Assembly (NCBI RefSeq): GCF_000275845.1
Contig: NW_006766883.1
Coordinates: 3,315,300-3,373,658 of the forward strand
Length of the DNA: 58,359 nt
Reading direction: 5' to 3'
DNA from: Dichomitus squalens LYAD-421 SS1
Lineage: Eukaryota > Basidiomycota > Agaricomycetes > Polyporales > Polyporaceae
The notes beneath the pieces were generated by a model. It was not told the origin of the DNA. It did not search any database and saw only the letters and a list, made by a program, of their open reading frames with translations. A program made the translations under genes and the position numbers. Positions 1-9,554 of the stretch are shown piece by piece. The number at the start of each line of letters is the position of its first letter. Within the stretch, counting starts at the first letter, position 1.

Positions 1-129
1 CTGACGTCGAGTTTAGGAACTCGGACGACATCGTCAGTAAGCTTGATGGACGCCATTTCGGGGAGGAGGGGTTGCCTAAAGGGGTAAGTTTCTAGTGCCT
101 GAAGTCTGCCTTAGAAGGCAGGGCTCATA

Positions 130-288
130 ACCTATAGCAATGTAACTCAGCACGCGTTATACGCGGGACTAGTATATTGTAATACCTATAGCAATGTAAC
201 TACAGCGTATTAATCAGTATGAGTACGTAGAATAAGTAACAAGCATATGCTCACCTCAGCACGCGTTATACGCGGGACTGAGGTGAGC
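130..288. repeat. Short direct repeats and a perfect hairpin
   Basis: An 18-bp sequence (acctatagcaatgtaact) occurs at 130-147 and 184-201. A 25-bp sequence starting ctcagcacgcgttatacg occurs at 146-170 and 255-279. The second copy lies inside a perfect 11-bp inverted repeat, GCTCACCTCAG (249-259) and CTGAGGTGAGC (278-288), with an 18-nt loop that is itself nearly palindromic. This could be debris of a small mobile element. No coding sequence is seen in 1-520. Confidence 0.7.
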
Positions 289-390
289 CAACGTGAATCG
301 AAAGAGTTAAGTACACATTTGTAACAAGACGTCCATACTACAAGATGAGTGAGACGTGGCATTCGTAAACAAAACGGGGTGAATCCGCCA

Positions 391-417
391 AGGCGGGACA
401 AGGCGGGACAAGGCGCG
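391..417. repeat. 10-bp tandem repeat (aggcgggaca)
   Basis: The unit aggcgggaca occurs twice exactly and a third time in part. It is a simple minisatellite in the non-coding sequence before the F-box remnant. Confidence 0.6.
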
Positions 418-520
418 TCAACGGCGCGACAAGACTTGTCCGCCCGAAACACGGCCGAGGCTCGCACCACGCTTGCCTCGCCGTACGCACTCCAACAATT
501 AACTTGCACGACGTACAATC

Positions 521-672
521 ATGCTCAATGTCGACATCCCTCCGTGGTGATCCTCGAGGCTTGTCGGGGAGGGACTGACACGGGAATCACGGAAGAACCT
601 GCGCTTCGTGCACTTCGCTCGCGTTATGCAGACGTTTCCCCACCTGTCGTTGTCAATTAGACACCTCAGAGC
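521..672 (+). pseudogene. F-box gene remnant (5' part only)
   Basis: The stretch starting ATGCTCAATGTCGACAT matches the start of the F-box gene at 3175 (ATGCTCAACGTCGATGT). After an internal deletion it matches again in the part that in the intact copy reads RFARTMQTCPHLL; here the residues are HFARVMQTFPHLSLSIRHL. The frame breaks within ten codons and similarity ends near 672, so no F-box or leucine-rich domain can be made. It is the copy-A counterpart of the F-box gene in the tandem duplication of 521-6230. Confidence 0.75.
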
Positions 673-1164
673 CAGACGATTTGAACGGAACAACACTCAA
701 TGTTCGGCAAGCCAAAGCGTCTCATTGACGCGAGAACGCGGTGAGAGCCGAACAAATTGTAGGCGAAGAGGAGAGTTGCGACGGTGTGGCGCCCGTAATG
801 AGATATGCTAAAAACGTGGTATACCTTACAATGACTAGACTGAGCTGCGTACAATCGCATTGAGAACATAACAGAGGTGCGGAGGCCCAACTTGATGCTG
901 GTTTTGTGGCTTCGACGTATGTCGCTTGTTCTCAATCAACCTAGTAGTCGTCAGGCAATTTACGTTCAGATCACGATATCATACACGGTACTACAGCAGA
1001 GACACCCATAGTAGTATCATGTTCATATTGTCGTCTGGGCCCCGACCTTGTACGTCTCTATGATATCACGTAAGCTATAAACTCCTGATATGAGTGGTCG
1101 ATTCAAGTTTCACCGTGTTCCATGTTTGCATTAGATCCAGATTGACGTAAGTAACACGACTTGC
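673..1164. other. Non-coding spacer
   Basis: No gene is seen. The right part (about 1075-1110) resembles 4765-4800, the matching 3' flank of the second secreted-protein gene, so it belongs to the duplicated block. Confidence 0.6.
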
Positions 1165-1759
1165 TCAGGCAGAGAGCAGGATGGAGGCTGTTTCGGGAGT
1201 GGCGCAGAACCCGAAGTTGAGGGTTGTGTTGCAATCAGACAGCTGGCTGCAGGTACCGCGACAGTCACTGCTGTCGCAGAAGCCAACGTTGCTTGTAGCC
1301 GAGAGGCAAACCACGTTAGGTGTGCTGATACACACGCCTCCACCGGTGAACACGGTGCACGGACCGCCACAAACATCGTCCACGCGGTTAGTACAATAGG
1401 TGACGGTGGTGTTTGTAGCTGCGCGAGGAGCAAGCGGGTTGATCGGTGTGCCAACGAAGGTGAGCTCGGCTTCGGTCGTGGCGATCCAGTGCATCATTTG
1501 CTCGTGGGATACAACGTACGTCGCAGGCTAAAACATGTGCATCGTGATCAGTTCGCGGCCCTCACTTGCGGCAAGAACTGGTTTCATTCACCTCGTCGGA
1601 GGGGCCACTGGGTTCCTAGGAACCTGTATCAGCAATTAACGCCAAACGATGGATGAATTTGGGAATGCTATTCACTGCCGCGAGGTACGTTGTCTTCGCC
1701 TTACTTGCCAGAGCAAGCACGATAGATACGAGGGGAGCGAGCTTGACTAGGAACAGCAT
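1165..1759 (-). CDS. Small secreted ten-cysteine protein, copy A
   Basis: Three exons on the minus strand: 1759-1676, 1615-1592 and 1527-1165, about 156 aa. Exon 1 encodes a signal peptide (MLFLVKLAPLVSIVLALAS) and ends phase 0. The mature part holds ten cysteines, the same number and order as the paralogue at 4844-5383 (YC, DVCGG-C, C, C, GFCD, C, C, C, GFC). I do not know the function; similar proteins occur in polypores as far as I recall. The second intron (1528-1591, GTGAAT...TTTTAG) has no counterpart in the paralogue; without removing it the frame stops after about nine codons. Either it is a true intron or the copy is broken. A TATA box lies 92 bp upstream of the start. Confidence 0.72.
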
Positions 1760-1850
1760 GGTACACTTCAAAAAGCTAGTGCCTAGGAGTGAGTGAACCG
1801 AGCCAGGAGTGGTTGAATCGGAGGATGAGAGAGAAGACATGACTTCCACC

Positions 1851-1857
1851 TTTTATA
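1851..1857 (-). promoter_or_regulatory. TATA box of secreted protein copy A
   Basis: TATAAAA on the minus strand, 92 bp upstream of the start codon at 1759. The paralogue has TATATAA at nearly the same distance, which suggests a kept, strong core promoter. Confidence 0.6.
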
Positions 1858-3174
1858 CGCAATGTGTCAGGCGAGGCAAGGCCATATTGGTCATCTCCCA
1901 AGGAACGCCGTTGTACGGGGAGTACTCCGCACTCCTCGGTGAAGGAGTACTCCCTTGCTGCACGACTGAATTGCGGCCGGCCGATGCCGCCGCTGCGTTG
2001 ACCACGTTGGTGGTCTGAGCGGATGACCAATTCGCCCAACGAGCTGCATCTGTCATACTGGCAGCGGGGCACCTCAGCCGGTTGACCCCACGAATACATT
2101 GATACTTTGCTCACCGGCAAGTGGTGCATAGGATGCAGTTCAGACCTTCGCTGTGTCTTGTGGAATCGTGACGGAGCCAAACGGTCTGCAGTACTGTCAG
2201 CCTGAACTCAAATACCTCCGTCTTCTGCTACCGAACCTGTCCGGCACTCAGGATCTTCCACTCACCATGACACCATGAATGACTCGATCATCCTTCGTTG
2301 CGAAAGCCGTGCGCTCTCATCTAAGCTCCTGTCTTCGAAAAGGGAAAACCTGATCTATTGAGTCTTCTGCTCTTGATGATGTCATATGCTGATGGCTGGG
2401 ACTTTATGCACTAATAATACCATTTAGAAGTGGTCGATACATGTTCTGGTACGCTTTCTGTGAGTCATGGTCTGCATATAGCCTAGCCTGTCCAGCGCGG
2501 CCCTCAACTGCCTTGAGAAACATTGTACTGGTTAGCTACCGGTCAACGCTCAAGGCACTGATGTACCCAAATCCATACCAAACATACACACCTTGTTCCT
2601 GGTGTAGTCGGGCCTCGACCAATAACTGCTGATTTTATTTTCATGTCCTGTTGAGTACGGCAGCAGACCGCCGCACGGTCCGCGACCTGGTAAAGTGTCT
2701 CAATCGAATACCTCTGTCTCTGTGAGAGAACCTGCATGGTAGTAACTGATCGTCAATTCTACAAGGACTATAGGAGCCCCAGAGCCGGGCTCTCGAATGA
2801 GTCACTGGCAGAACACCTGTCGCAGAGGAACGGGGCTGCGATGCAGGTACCTGCGGAGGATATCAAAGAGTGTGAGAGAATCCTTGATAGCGACTCACCA
2901 AAAATCAGTCTAGGACTCCGAGTCAGCTATCTCCGGACAGCGGACAGCGAATGGTTTTCGCTTGAAGGGACGTTTCGGTGGCAATTCGCCGCGCGGCAAA
3001 GTTGCCGCACACACGTGACACTTACTTCTGATCTGCGGGCGCTTGACTTGTTGGCGTATCGCTGTCAGTAATTTCTACCTTTTGGGGACACAGGTGCGAA
3101 CTACACACGAATCGTACTGATTCTGTCGTTCTTTCACCGTAATTACATCTTTCTGACCTGAATGCCCTCCCAGA
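1858..3174. other. Non-coding, part of the duplicated block
   Basis: 1860-2630 resembles the region upstream of the second secreted-protein gene (5480-6230). A further fragment at about 2655-2735 resembles 2165-2245. An open frame of 111 codons at 2736-3071 shows no recognisable domain and is not called. Just before 3175 a CTGAC followed by a CAG resembles a 3' splice site, so the F-box gene may have an upstream exon here that I could not find. Confidence 0.5.
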
Positions 3175-4258
3175 ATGCTCAACGTCGATGTCCTATTGTA
3201 TATCTTCGAGGCCTGCCAAGAAAGCGGAGAGACAGGTAGTCTCCTTGCTGCGGCACTTGTCTGTCGGAGATGGGCTGCACCCGCTCAAGCGGCGCTGTGC
3301 AACATGATCGATCTTACAATTTATGTATATCCGGGACTCACGAAATATCCGCGCCGAGCGGTTCGCTCGCACTATGCAGACGTGTCCCCACCTTCTATCG
3401 TCAATCCGACACCTCGACTTGGAAGTCCAGGATCCCTCCCTGCTCTCCGAGCACCTCTCGTGGCTTCAAAAAATCCCCCCTGGTGGGCTCAAGAGCCTCT
3501 GGCTTCGTTGGGAATACGGAGGTTGGCCTCCAACCAAGTCCGAGTCCATGCAATGCGCTGTCATTCGAGCGCCCGGAGTTCGTGGTGTGCGAAGTCTGTC
3601 CCTCGCGGGACGCTTCTACCCAGAATTGCTCCGGGAGGTCGCAGAGTTCCCTCTCCTCGAAAATGTCACCACCCGTATCACTCGATGCGCTCAATTCAGT
3701 GCCCCTGTCCTGCGCAGGTTCCCTAGACTCAAGTGGGCATGCGTCCGTGCCGACGTCTACGCACAGACCCATGTGCAGCTGCTCTTCCCCGTTGCTTCCT
3801 CGCCTCAACTCCAAACACTGATAATCGTATTCAACGTCGAGGATTGTGTACATCTTCTACCTTCCGCGCTTCGATCGGTGGCACCAAGCCTGAGGCATCT
3901 ACGTTTGATCATCATCGACGACGCATTGGACCGTGTGGGCAAGCACTCGTTCATGGACGAAGTCATCCAATGTCTGCCGTCCCTCAAGCGCCTGGCTATA
4001 ACCCCGGGCACCTATTCTTCCGCCCTTTTCGAACGCCTGCCGCGGAGCTTGAAGTATCTGGAACTGCTCCCTGGGTCAGGTGGTTTTCCGTACCGCGACG
4101 CCCTAGTGGCATACATCACACGAGCGGCAAAGTCGAAGCTTCCCTTGAAGATGGTTGCTGTTCCCGCAAGCTTGAAGAGAGCGACCGTCGACGCGGTGAT
4201 TTCGGAGGCTTGCGAGGCTTGCGGGGTCGCTTTGCGGGTCGCTCGCATTCGGTGGTGA
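3175..4258 (+). CDS. F-box/leucine-rich-like protein, apparently frameshifted
   Basis: Residues from 3175 read as an F-box: LNVDVLLYIFEAC, then LVCRRWAAPAQAALC. The rest of the protein, an LRR-like region common in basidiomycete F-box proteins (RFARTMQTCPHLL, SIRHLDLEV, LKYLELLPG), lies in the next frame, open to a stop at 4256-4258. The switch falls between about 3340 and 3370 and equals one extra base or two missing. No GT-AG pair of usable length explains it, the best being only 34 nt. It may be a young pseudogene, an assembly error or a gene with unusual splicing. F-box proteins act as substrate receptors of SCF ubiquitin ligases; the substrate is unknown. Its ATG may also be internal to a larger gene. 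Confidence 0.65.
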
Positions 4259-4843
4259 ATCAGCGTCGCACCAGCATCCATTCACTCGAAAGACCTTACG
4301 CTCAGAAATGCCTGTTTATGTGTTTGCATTGGCGCTGGGACATGGAATATTGCATAGTTCACGCTGTAGATATCGCGAATAGACAATGGAGGTTAAAACG
4401 TGAGGTGCAGTCTAAGTAATGAGATGGTAGTAGGCGAGTACCGTAGTGTTAAATTTCACGTTCGCTTATGGTTAATAATTGCGCACACTCGACTTGTTGT
4501 GCATATCCTTATATACAACAACCATCAAGAGAGACAAGTACGAACGCATTCAACGACCTGCAGAGGCACATCTTGCAGACATTGGTGACGCTTGCTTTGG
4601 TTTCAGGCAAATAGTAACCTTGTCGTAGTTTTGTCTGCCAGGGCCAGTGGAACCTTCAAGTCATCGATATCATGCATGCTAACTCGGTAGAAACACCATC
4701 TTCATCTGCATACTGTTGTACAAACCCCAACCACACTTCTCTGTAACCTCATGGGAACTGTAATTTCCTGAGACGAGTGGTTAGCATTACCGTGTGCCGT
4801 TTTCACACTGTACTTGAATCAACGTACCACTACTCGGATGACA
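4259..4843. other. Spacer between convergent genes
   Basis: The 3' flanks of the F-box gene (+) and the secreted protein gene (-) meet here. No gene is seen. 4765-4800 resembles 1075-1110. Confidence 0.6.
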
Positions 4844-5383
4844 TCAAGCAGCGGAAACTAAGATGGAAGCTGTTCCCGGGGTGTAGCAGAAGCCATTGTC
4901 GAGGCGTGTGCCGCAAGTAGACAGCTGGTTGCAGCTATGACCGCAACCACTGCGGTCGCAGAACCCAACATTGTTTGTGGCCGCGAGGCAGTTGGTGTCT
5001 GGTGCATCGAGACATGTCGCCCCGCCTGTGTACACGGTGCATGCGCCGCCACAGACGTCGTCGATGCGGTCGCTACAGTAGGTGACAGTGGTGTCTTGTG
5101 CTGAGCGAGGGGTGAGCGGATTGATCGGTTTGCCGACGAAGGTGAGCTCGGCGTCGGTGTTGGCGATCCAGTACATCATCTGCTCATGGGACACGAGGTA
5201 CGCTGCTGGATTCACCTCGTCGGAAGTGACCTTAACATCCTAGGAGTATACACCGGTCATTCATGCGAAAACACGGATGAATCAGGGGATGCTACTCACG
5301 GCAGCGACGGGCGTCGCCCTTGCGCCGCTCGCCAGGGCGAGCACAGCGAGTACGAGTGGAGAGAACTTGGGCAACAACTGCAT
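4844..5383 (-). CDS. Small secreted ten-cysteine protein, copy B
   Basis: Two exons on the minus strand, 5383-5300 and 5239-4844, join through a 60-nt intron (GTGAGT...CCTAG) to give 159 aa. Exon 1 encodes a signal peptide (MQLLPKFSPLVLAVLALAS, likely cut after GARA). The mature part starts DVKVTSDEVNP and carries ten cysteines, expected to form five disulfides. It is paralogous to 1165-1759 and more regular than that copy. The protein is probably exported to the cell wall or medium; the role is unknown. Copy A has an extra intron exactly where this copy reads GAG GTG AAT CCA. A TATA box sits 84 bp upstream. The start is the only ATG that gives a signal peptide. Confidence 0.82.
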
Positions 5384-5466
5384 GGTGAATTCCTAGAGGA
5401 GGTACTTCTGGTTTACCCAAGCTGGATTGGAGGGTATAGGGAAAATGAGATGGCAGGACTATCAGC

Positions 5467-5473
5467 TTATATA
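5467..5473 (-). promoter_or_regulatory. TATA box of secreted protein copy B
   Basis: TATATAA on the minus strand, 84 bp upstream of the start codon at 5383. It matches the TATA position of the paralogue. Confidence 0.6.
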
Positions 5474-6475
5474 CGCCATGTTTTGAATAGTGAGACAAGC
5501 CTATGATGTACATCTCCGGAGTCACTCCGTGCGAGAGCGCAGACGGTTACTTGATGTCGACCCAGTAGCACTTGCTTTGCTGCATTCAGGGACTAAGGTT
5601 AGCCAATGCTGGTGCTACATGGACCACGTTGGCGATCTCGTTGGACCGTGATCTTGTTCAAGGGGTTGCATCTGACCCAAGTCCTTCAGATAAGAGTATA
5701 GAAGTCAAATTTCCGTGTTCTGACCGGAGAATAGTGTGCGCATAAGGTACAGTTGTAACCTTCTCTGTGCCTTGTAGAGCTGCAATCGTTCCGGATGGTC
5801 TGCAGTACCTCTTGGATATCTCAGTATAAGGTTTCTCCGTCTGCCAAAGAACCTGTTTTCACCGTTTTACGACCGAAATCAAGGGTACTTCGTTCACCTT
5901 CGTGATGTACGGCGTGGTTCCCTGTTGTTGCGGACGCCGGAGTCTATGCGCTCTCCGTCAAACTCCTGCCTTCGAACTTGAGGGAAGGCTCGGTTGTGAG
6001 TGTACGGGCCCCATTGATTTCATATGCTGAAGGACGACTCCTCTATTGCTAAACATGCATCTGCAAGTGGGTTAACATATTTTGCGTCTTCTCTGTGTTG
6101 CGGACCAAGGATAACTAGCCACAATGCCTCAGGCTCCAACTGCCTTGACAAACGTACTCGGCAGCCGGTGTATGCTTAAGCTGCCGGCGTACTCTGTGCC
6201 TGTCGGAATTAGTTGGGACACGACAGATAGCCACTGTTGCCTTCTTCTATGAACGTCCTGATGAGGCCCATGATCAGTACAGAAGCATATAGTAGACGCA
6301 TGGTCGTCACCTGATAATCATGCCCGATCAAGTACCACTCAAACGTAATAGACGACATTTCACAGTTGAAAGAAAGCGAGACACCGGAAACCATGTGCGA
6401 GTACTTGGCGGGTGATAGTATCAGTGGGCAAACCTCGTTGGCTGGCCCGAGGCTAGCGGCGGGTCAGCGCCTTCG
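5474..6475. other. Non-coding, divergent intergenic region
   Basis: This lies upstream of both the secreted protein gene (-) and the cohesin loader gene (+). The stretch up to about 6230 is the duplicated block. No gene is seen. Confidence 0.55.
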
Positions 6476-6505
6476 ACGCGACAGGTAACGCGTGACATAA
6501 CGCGT
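6476..6505. promoter_or_regulatory. Twin MluI cell-cycle boxes (MCB)
   Basis: ACGCGT occurs at 6488-6493 and 6500-6505, with a related ACGCGA at 6476-6481. They lie 100-129 bp before the start codon of the cohesin loader gene. In yeasts ACGCGT is the site of the G1/S factor MBF (Mbp1/Swi6), and several cohesin genes carry it. G1/S control of this gene is therefore inferred. Confidence 0.6.
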
Positions 6506-6604
6506 CCTTCGCCCAAAGCGCCCAATATCTGTTACGTCCGAGGCGAACGGCGGGGCGGAGGGGCCAACAACGCTCTCACCCTGACCGCCATCATCGCGTC
6601 AAAG

Positions 6605-9554
6605 ATGCCCGCACCACCCATTCAGTCTCGACCTCGCGCCGCAGTGCATCCCGTGTACGACTCCCCCGCCGACAGCAACCCCCGTCCACTCAAGCGACAG
6701 CGCATACAGTCAAGTCCTTGTCCCATCCCCCACTCGGACGGCTACTCTTCAGAGCTCGAACCGCTCACCAGCCTCCCTCCAAGCAGCGATCCCGCACTCC
6801 GACCAAAACCTCTCTCTTTCGATCCCTCTCAAGATGGCCTCAGACCCATCCCTCCCGCAATATTGCTCGTCAGCTTACCTTCTCTGCTCGCTCACCCACC
6901 CAACCACAAGTACTATGTCCATTCCCTTATTATTTCACTCGCCGCGCTTCGTAAATGCTTGACTCTTCCTGCGCTTCCTCCGGATATTGAATGTAGGGCC
7001 TGGACCGGTCTGGCGGAGCTGGGCATGCGAGTAATCGGTGGAGGATTCAGCCAGAGCGAGGAGCACGGCTGGGCGCGAGGGATAGAGCAAGAGGTGCGCG
7101 CTTTAGTCTCCAATCAGCTCCGAAGGTTATCAACCCGTGTTATCAGGTCGAGAAAGCCCTGAGCCGAGGTGTAAGTGTGTTCGTGGCCTGCACTCGTGCC
7201 TGTGGGGGGAGCTGACCCACGTATGTCCATAGTCCATAATAGCTCAGAAGGTATGACATGAAATCCTCAGCATTCAGCCATGCCCGATTGTTGATGATGT
7301 TCAAAGCACCCATCTTTACGCGCATACAAGCACCAATCCGCACTCCTCCAAGCCCAGCTCTCGCACTGGCAGCACAAGACTAAGTTCGCCCGGAACCAAA
7401 TTCGCACCCTCCTCGCGTCTTTCATGCCCACTGATCCCCCTCACATCATCTATTCAGCTCAATTGACACTGATATCCTTCCTCACCACGCCCGTTTCCGC
7501 CCCCAAACCTTCCCCTGGCGCATCCATATTGTCTACTCCCGGGAAGCCTCGACCGAACAGCAATTCCTCGCACTACCGCTCCGGCTCGTCGACGCCCCAC
7601 CCGAGCCTGCAGGACGTCCACGCTGCGCTCGCAGCCGTCCAAGAGCTCGAGAACCGCGCGACGGCGCAGTGCCACAAGCAAGTGGCGCTCCTCGCACGCG
7701 TCCTCCGCACACGCATCCTCGTTGCAGCTGGGATGTGGGCAGATGTTCGTGACGCGGCCCAGCGGTCGGAGGCTGCTCTGGGGCTTTCTTACGAGCCGAT
7801 GGCGACTCCCAAAGCGCGAAAGCCGCTGCAGCCTTCGCAGAGCAATGGGGTGGCGGGCGCGGGGAAGGCGAATGCGCCGCCACCGACGGAGCAGACGTTT
7901 ATTATGTTTGATAACACGTTCGAGGCGGCTATGGCAGTCCATCTGTTGATGCTGTCTGTGGTGTATTATACACATACGGGAGAGGCGGCGGAGGTCTCCC
8001 CGCGACTATCTCACCTACATGCGCTTCTCGACTCGGAGATACTGGACAAGTTTCCGGATGGACTCATCGAGGTACATCTCCTGTGTACCTCTTACGCAGT
8101 CTTTGCAACTGACTGACTGACTATATGCGCGCCCATCTCATTAGCTTGCGCTTCCTGATAGCTCATCGCTGGTGGTCCAAGTGACGCATCCCAGAGTACT
8201 GTTCTTGCTCGCGTTTCTCATCAGCAGTACGTCGAAGAGGGACGCAGTCGGCCGTAAGCCGAAACGGAAGGTGTTCGCTACGGAGGGTCTGGCTACGTGG
8301 GACTCGGAAGCTTCCCGCGAGATAAGTTGTACGTCACCTCGGTCTGAGTCCATCCAGAGGTCACATGCATGCTAAGGCGATCCTTTCTAGTCTCGCTGTG
8401 GGCGAGCATGGGGGACGTGCAGGAGGTCGAGGAGCGCTTGGCGAGGATAAAGGCTGACCTGCTGTGCGAAGTCATAGCAGTAAGTCTCGCCCTTCGCTTC
8501 ACTCGATCCTCGACATCTCACACAAATCCGTAGGTCTCGACCATGCGGAGCGAATTCGACACCGCAGAAGAGGCGCGTACTTTCGGCTGTTGAAACCATT
8601 CCCCGGAACTGACAACGATCCGTTCCTCCCCCAGAACCTCAATACGCTAATCTCACACACCCGCACCTACGACATCTTTCCCCTTTTCTCCGCGCGCATT
8701 GCATTGCATCACGCGCACCTCGCACATGCCCTCGCTCGACCTGCGCGCGCACTCCGATGTTATCAAGCGGCCGCCCACCATTCGGAGGCAGGTAGCTTCG
8801 TGCACGTCGCTGCGCGCGCAGGCGAGATTGCATTGCGCGTAGGTGTGCAGCGGCGGCGTGCGGCGTTGGGAGACGAATGGCGAGAGGGTCTATCCGCAGC
8901 AGACGATGATTGGCCGGGTGACCTTGACGATGACGACGACGAGGAACTCGAAGCGCGGGGCATGGAAGTCGTCAAAGCCTGTCGCGGAATGGGTGGGACA
9001 CTGGAGGCGATCGGGCAGGTGGTCGAGGCGTGTCTCACTCCGGAGATCTTGAAGTCCAAGTACGGTCCGCTACGTGCCAACTCAAGATGATCACTGACCG
9101 CAGGTGATCACGTTGCAGACAGCATCTCAAGCATGCGCTCGAGCTGGCGACGAAGGCGCAGGACAACCACCTCCGTGCGCTTGTCCTCGCCCTCATCTCG
9201 GCGCACTACCTGCACACGGCCGGCGACCACGCACGTGGGATGCTCCAAACGTGCGAGCAGCTTGCTGCAGGCCTGGGCGCTCTCACGAAGCCCACTGGGG
9301 GTCCCGGTGCCCCGGCTCCGGATGGCGGGAAAGATGTGGTTGGGAACGCCCCGCTGGGGCTGTGGGTTGGGGAGAGGTTCTTGGGTAAGTGTGATTGCCT
9401 AGTTGTTTTATCGGTGGGATGAGATGGCTAACATTACGGTGCAGAGCTATACAAGCGATACGGCAAGGACGCGCGGGCGCAGAAGCAGGCGGGCGTGAAT
9501 GCGCGGCTTTCACGCGCTGTGCAGGAGCTTGCGGAGAGAGGCGTATCGTCTTGA
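6605..9554 (+). CDS. SCC4: Cohesin loader subunit SCC4/MAU2
   Basis: Ten exons give 802 aa: 6605-7093, 7147-7170, 7233-7250, 7307-8071, 8145-8328, 8391-8479, 8534-8572, 8635-9059, 9119-9384, 9445-9554. The TPR-type protein pairs with Scc2 to load cohesin on chromosomes. Family features: NHKYYVHSLIISLAALRKCL, a run reading EKALSRG-SIIAQK-HPSLRAYKH across three exons, KRDAVGRKPKRKVFA, HTRTYDIFPLFSARIALHH and KHALELATKAQDNHLRALVL. Residues 1-90 are basic and proline-rich, probably disordered. Exon 3 is an 18-nt microexon (SIIAQK). The seventh intron (8573-8634) begins GC instead of GT; only that choice keeps the frame and the EFDTAEE-NLNTLIS reading. An acidic run (DDDDDEE) is encoded near 8930. 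Twin MCB boxes lie upstream. The family call is firm. Confidence 0.93.

Larger units (their letters stand above)
521..2630. repeat. Segmental duplication, copy A
   Basis: This block holds, in order, an F-box sequence (+), a ten-cysteine secreted protein gene (-) and about 0.9 kb of non-coding sequence. The same order returns at 3175-6230. Outside the genes, similar stretches include 1075-1110 with 4765-4800, 2170-2400 with 5790-6030, and 2490-2580 with 6130-6200. The boundaries are approximate because the copies have diverged a great deal. Confidence 0.7.
3175..6230. repeat. Segmental duplication, copy B
   Basis: The better-preserved copy of the tandem duplication: F-box gene (+), spacer, secreted protein gene (-), then about 0.8 kb similar to 1860-2630. 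It directly follows copy A. The right boundary is placed where similarity fades, near 6230. Confidence 0.7.

Noticed and set aside
2736..3071. 111-codon open frame before the F-box gene
   Set aside because: No recognisable domain, no counterpart in the duplicated copy, no splice-consistent link to the F-box gene.
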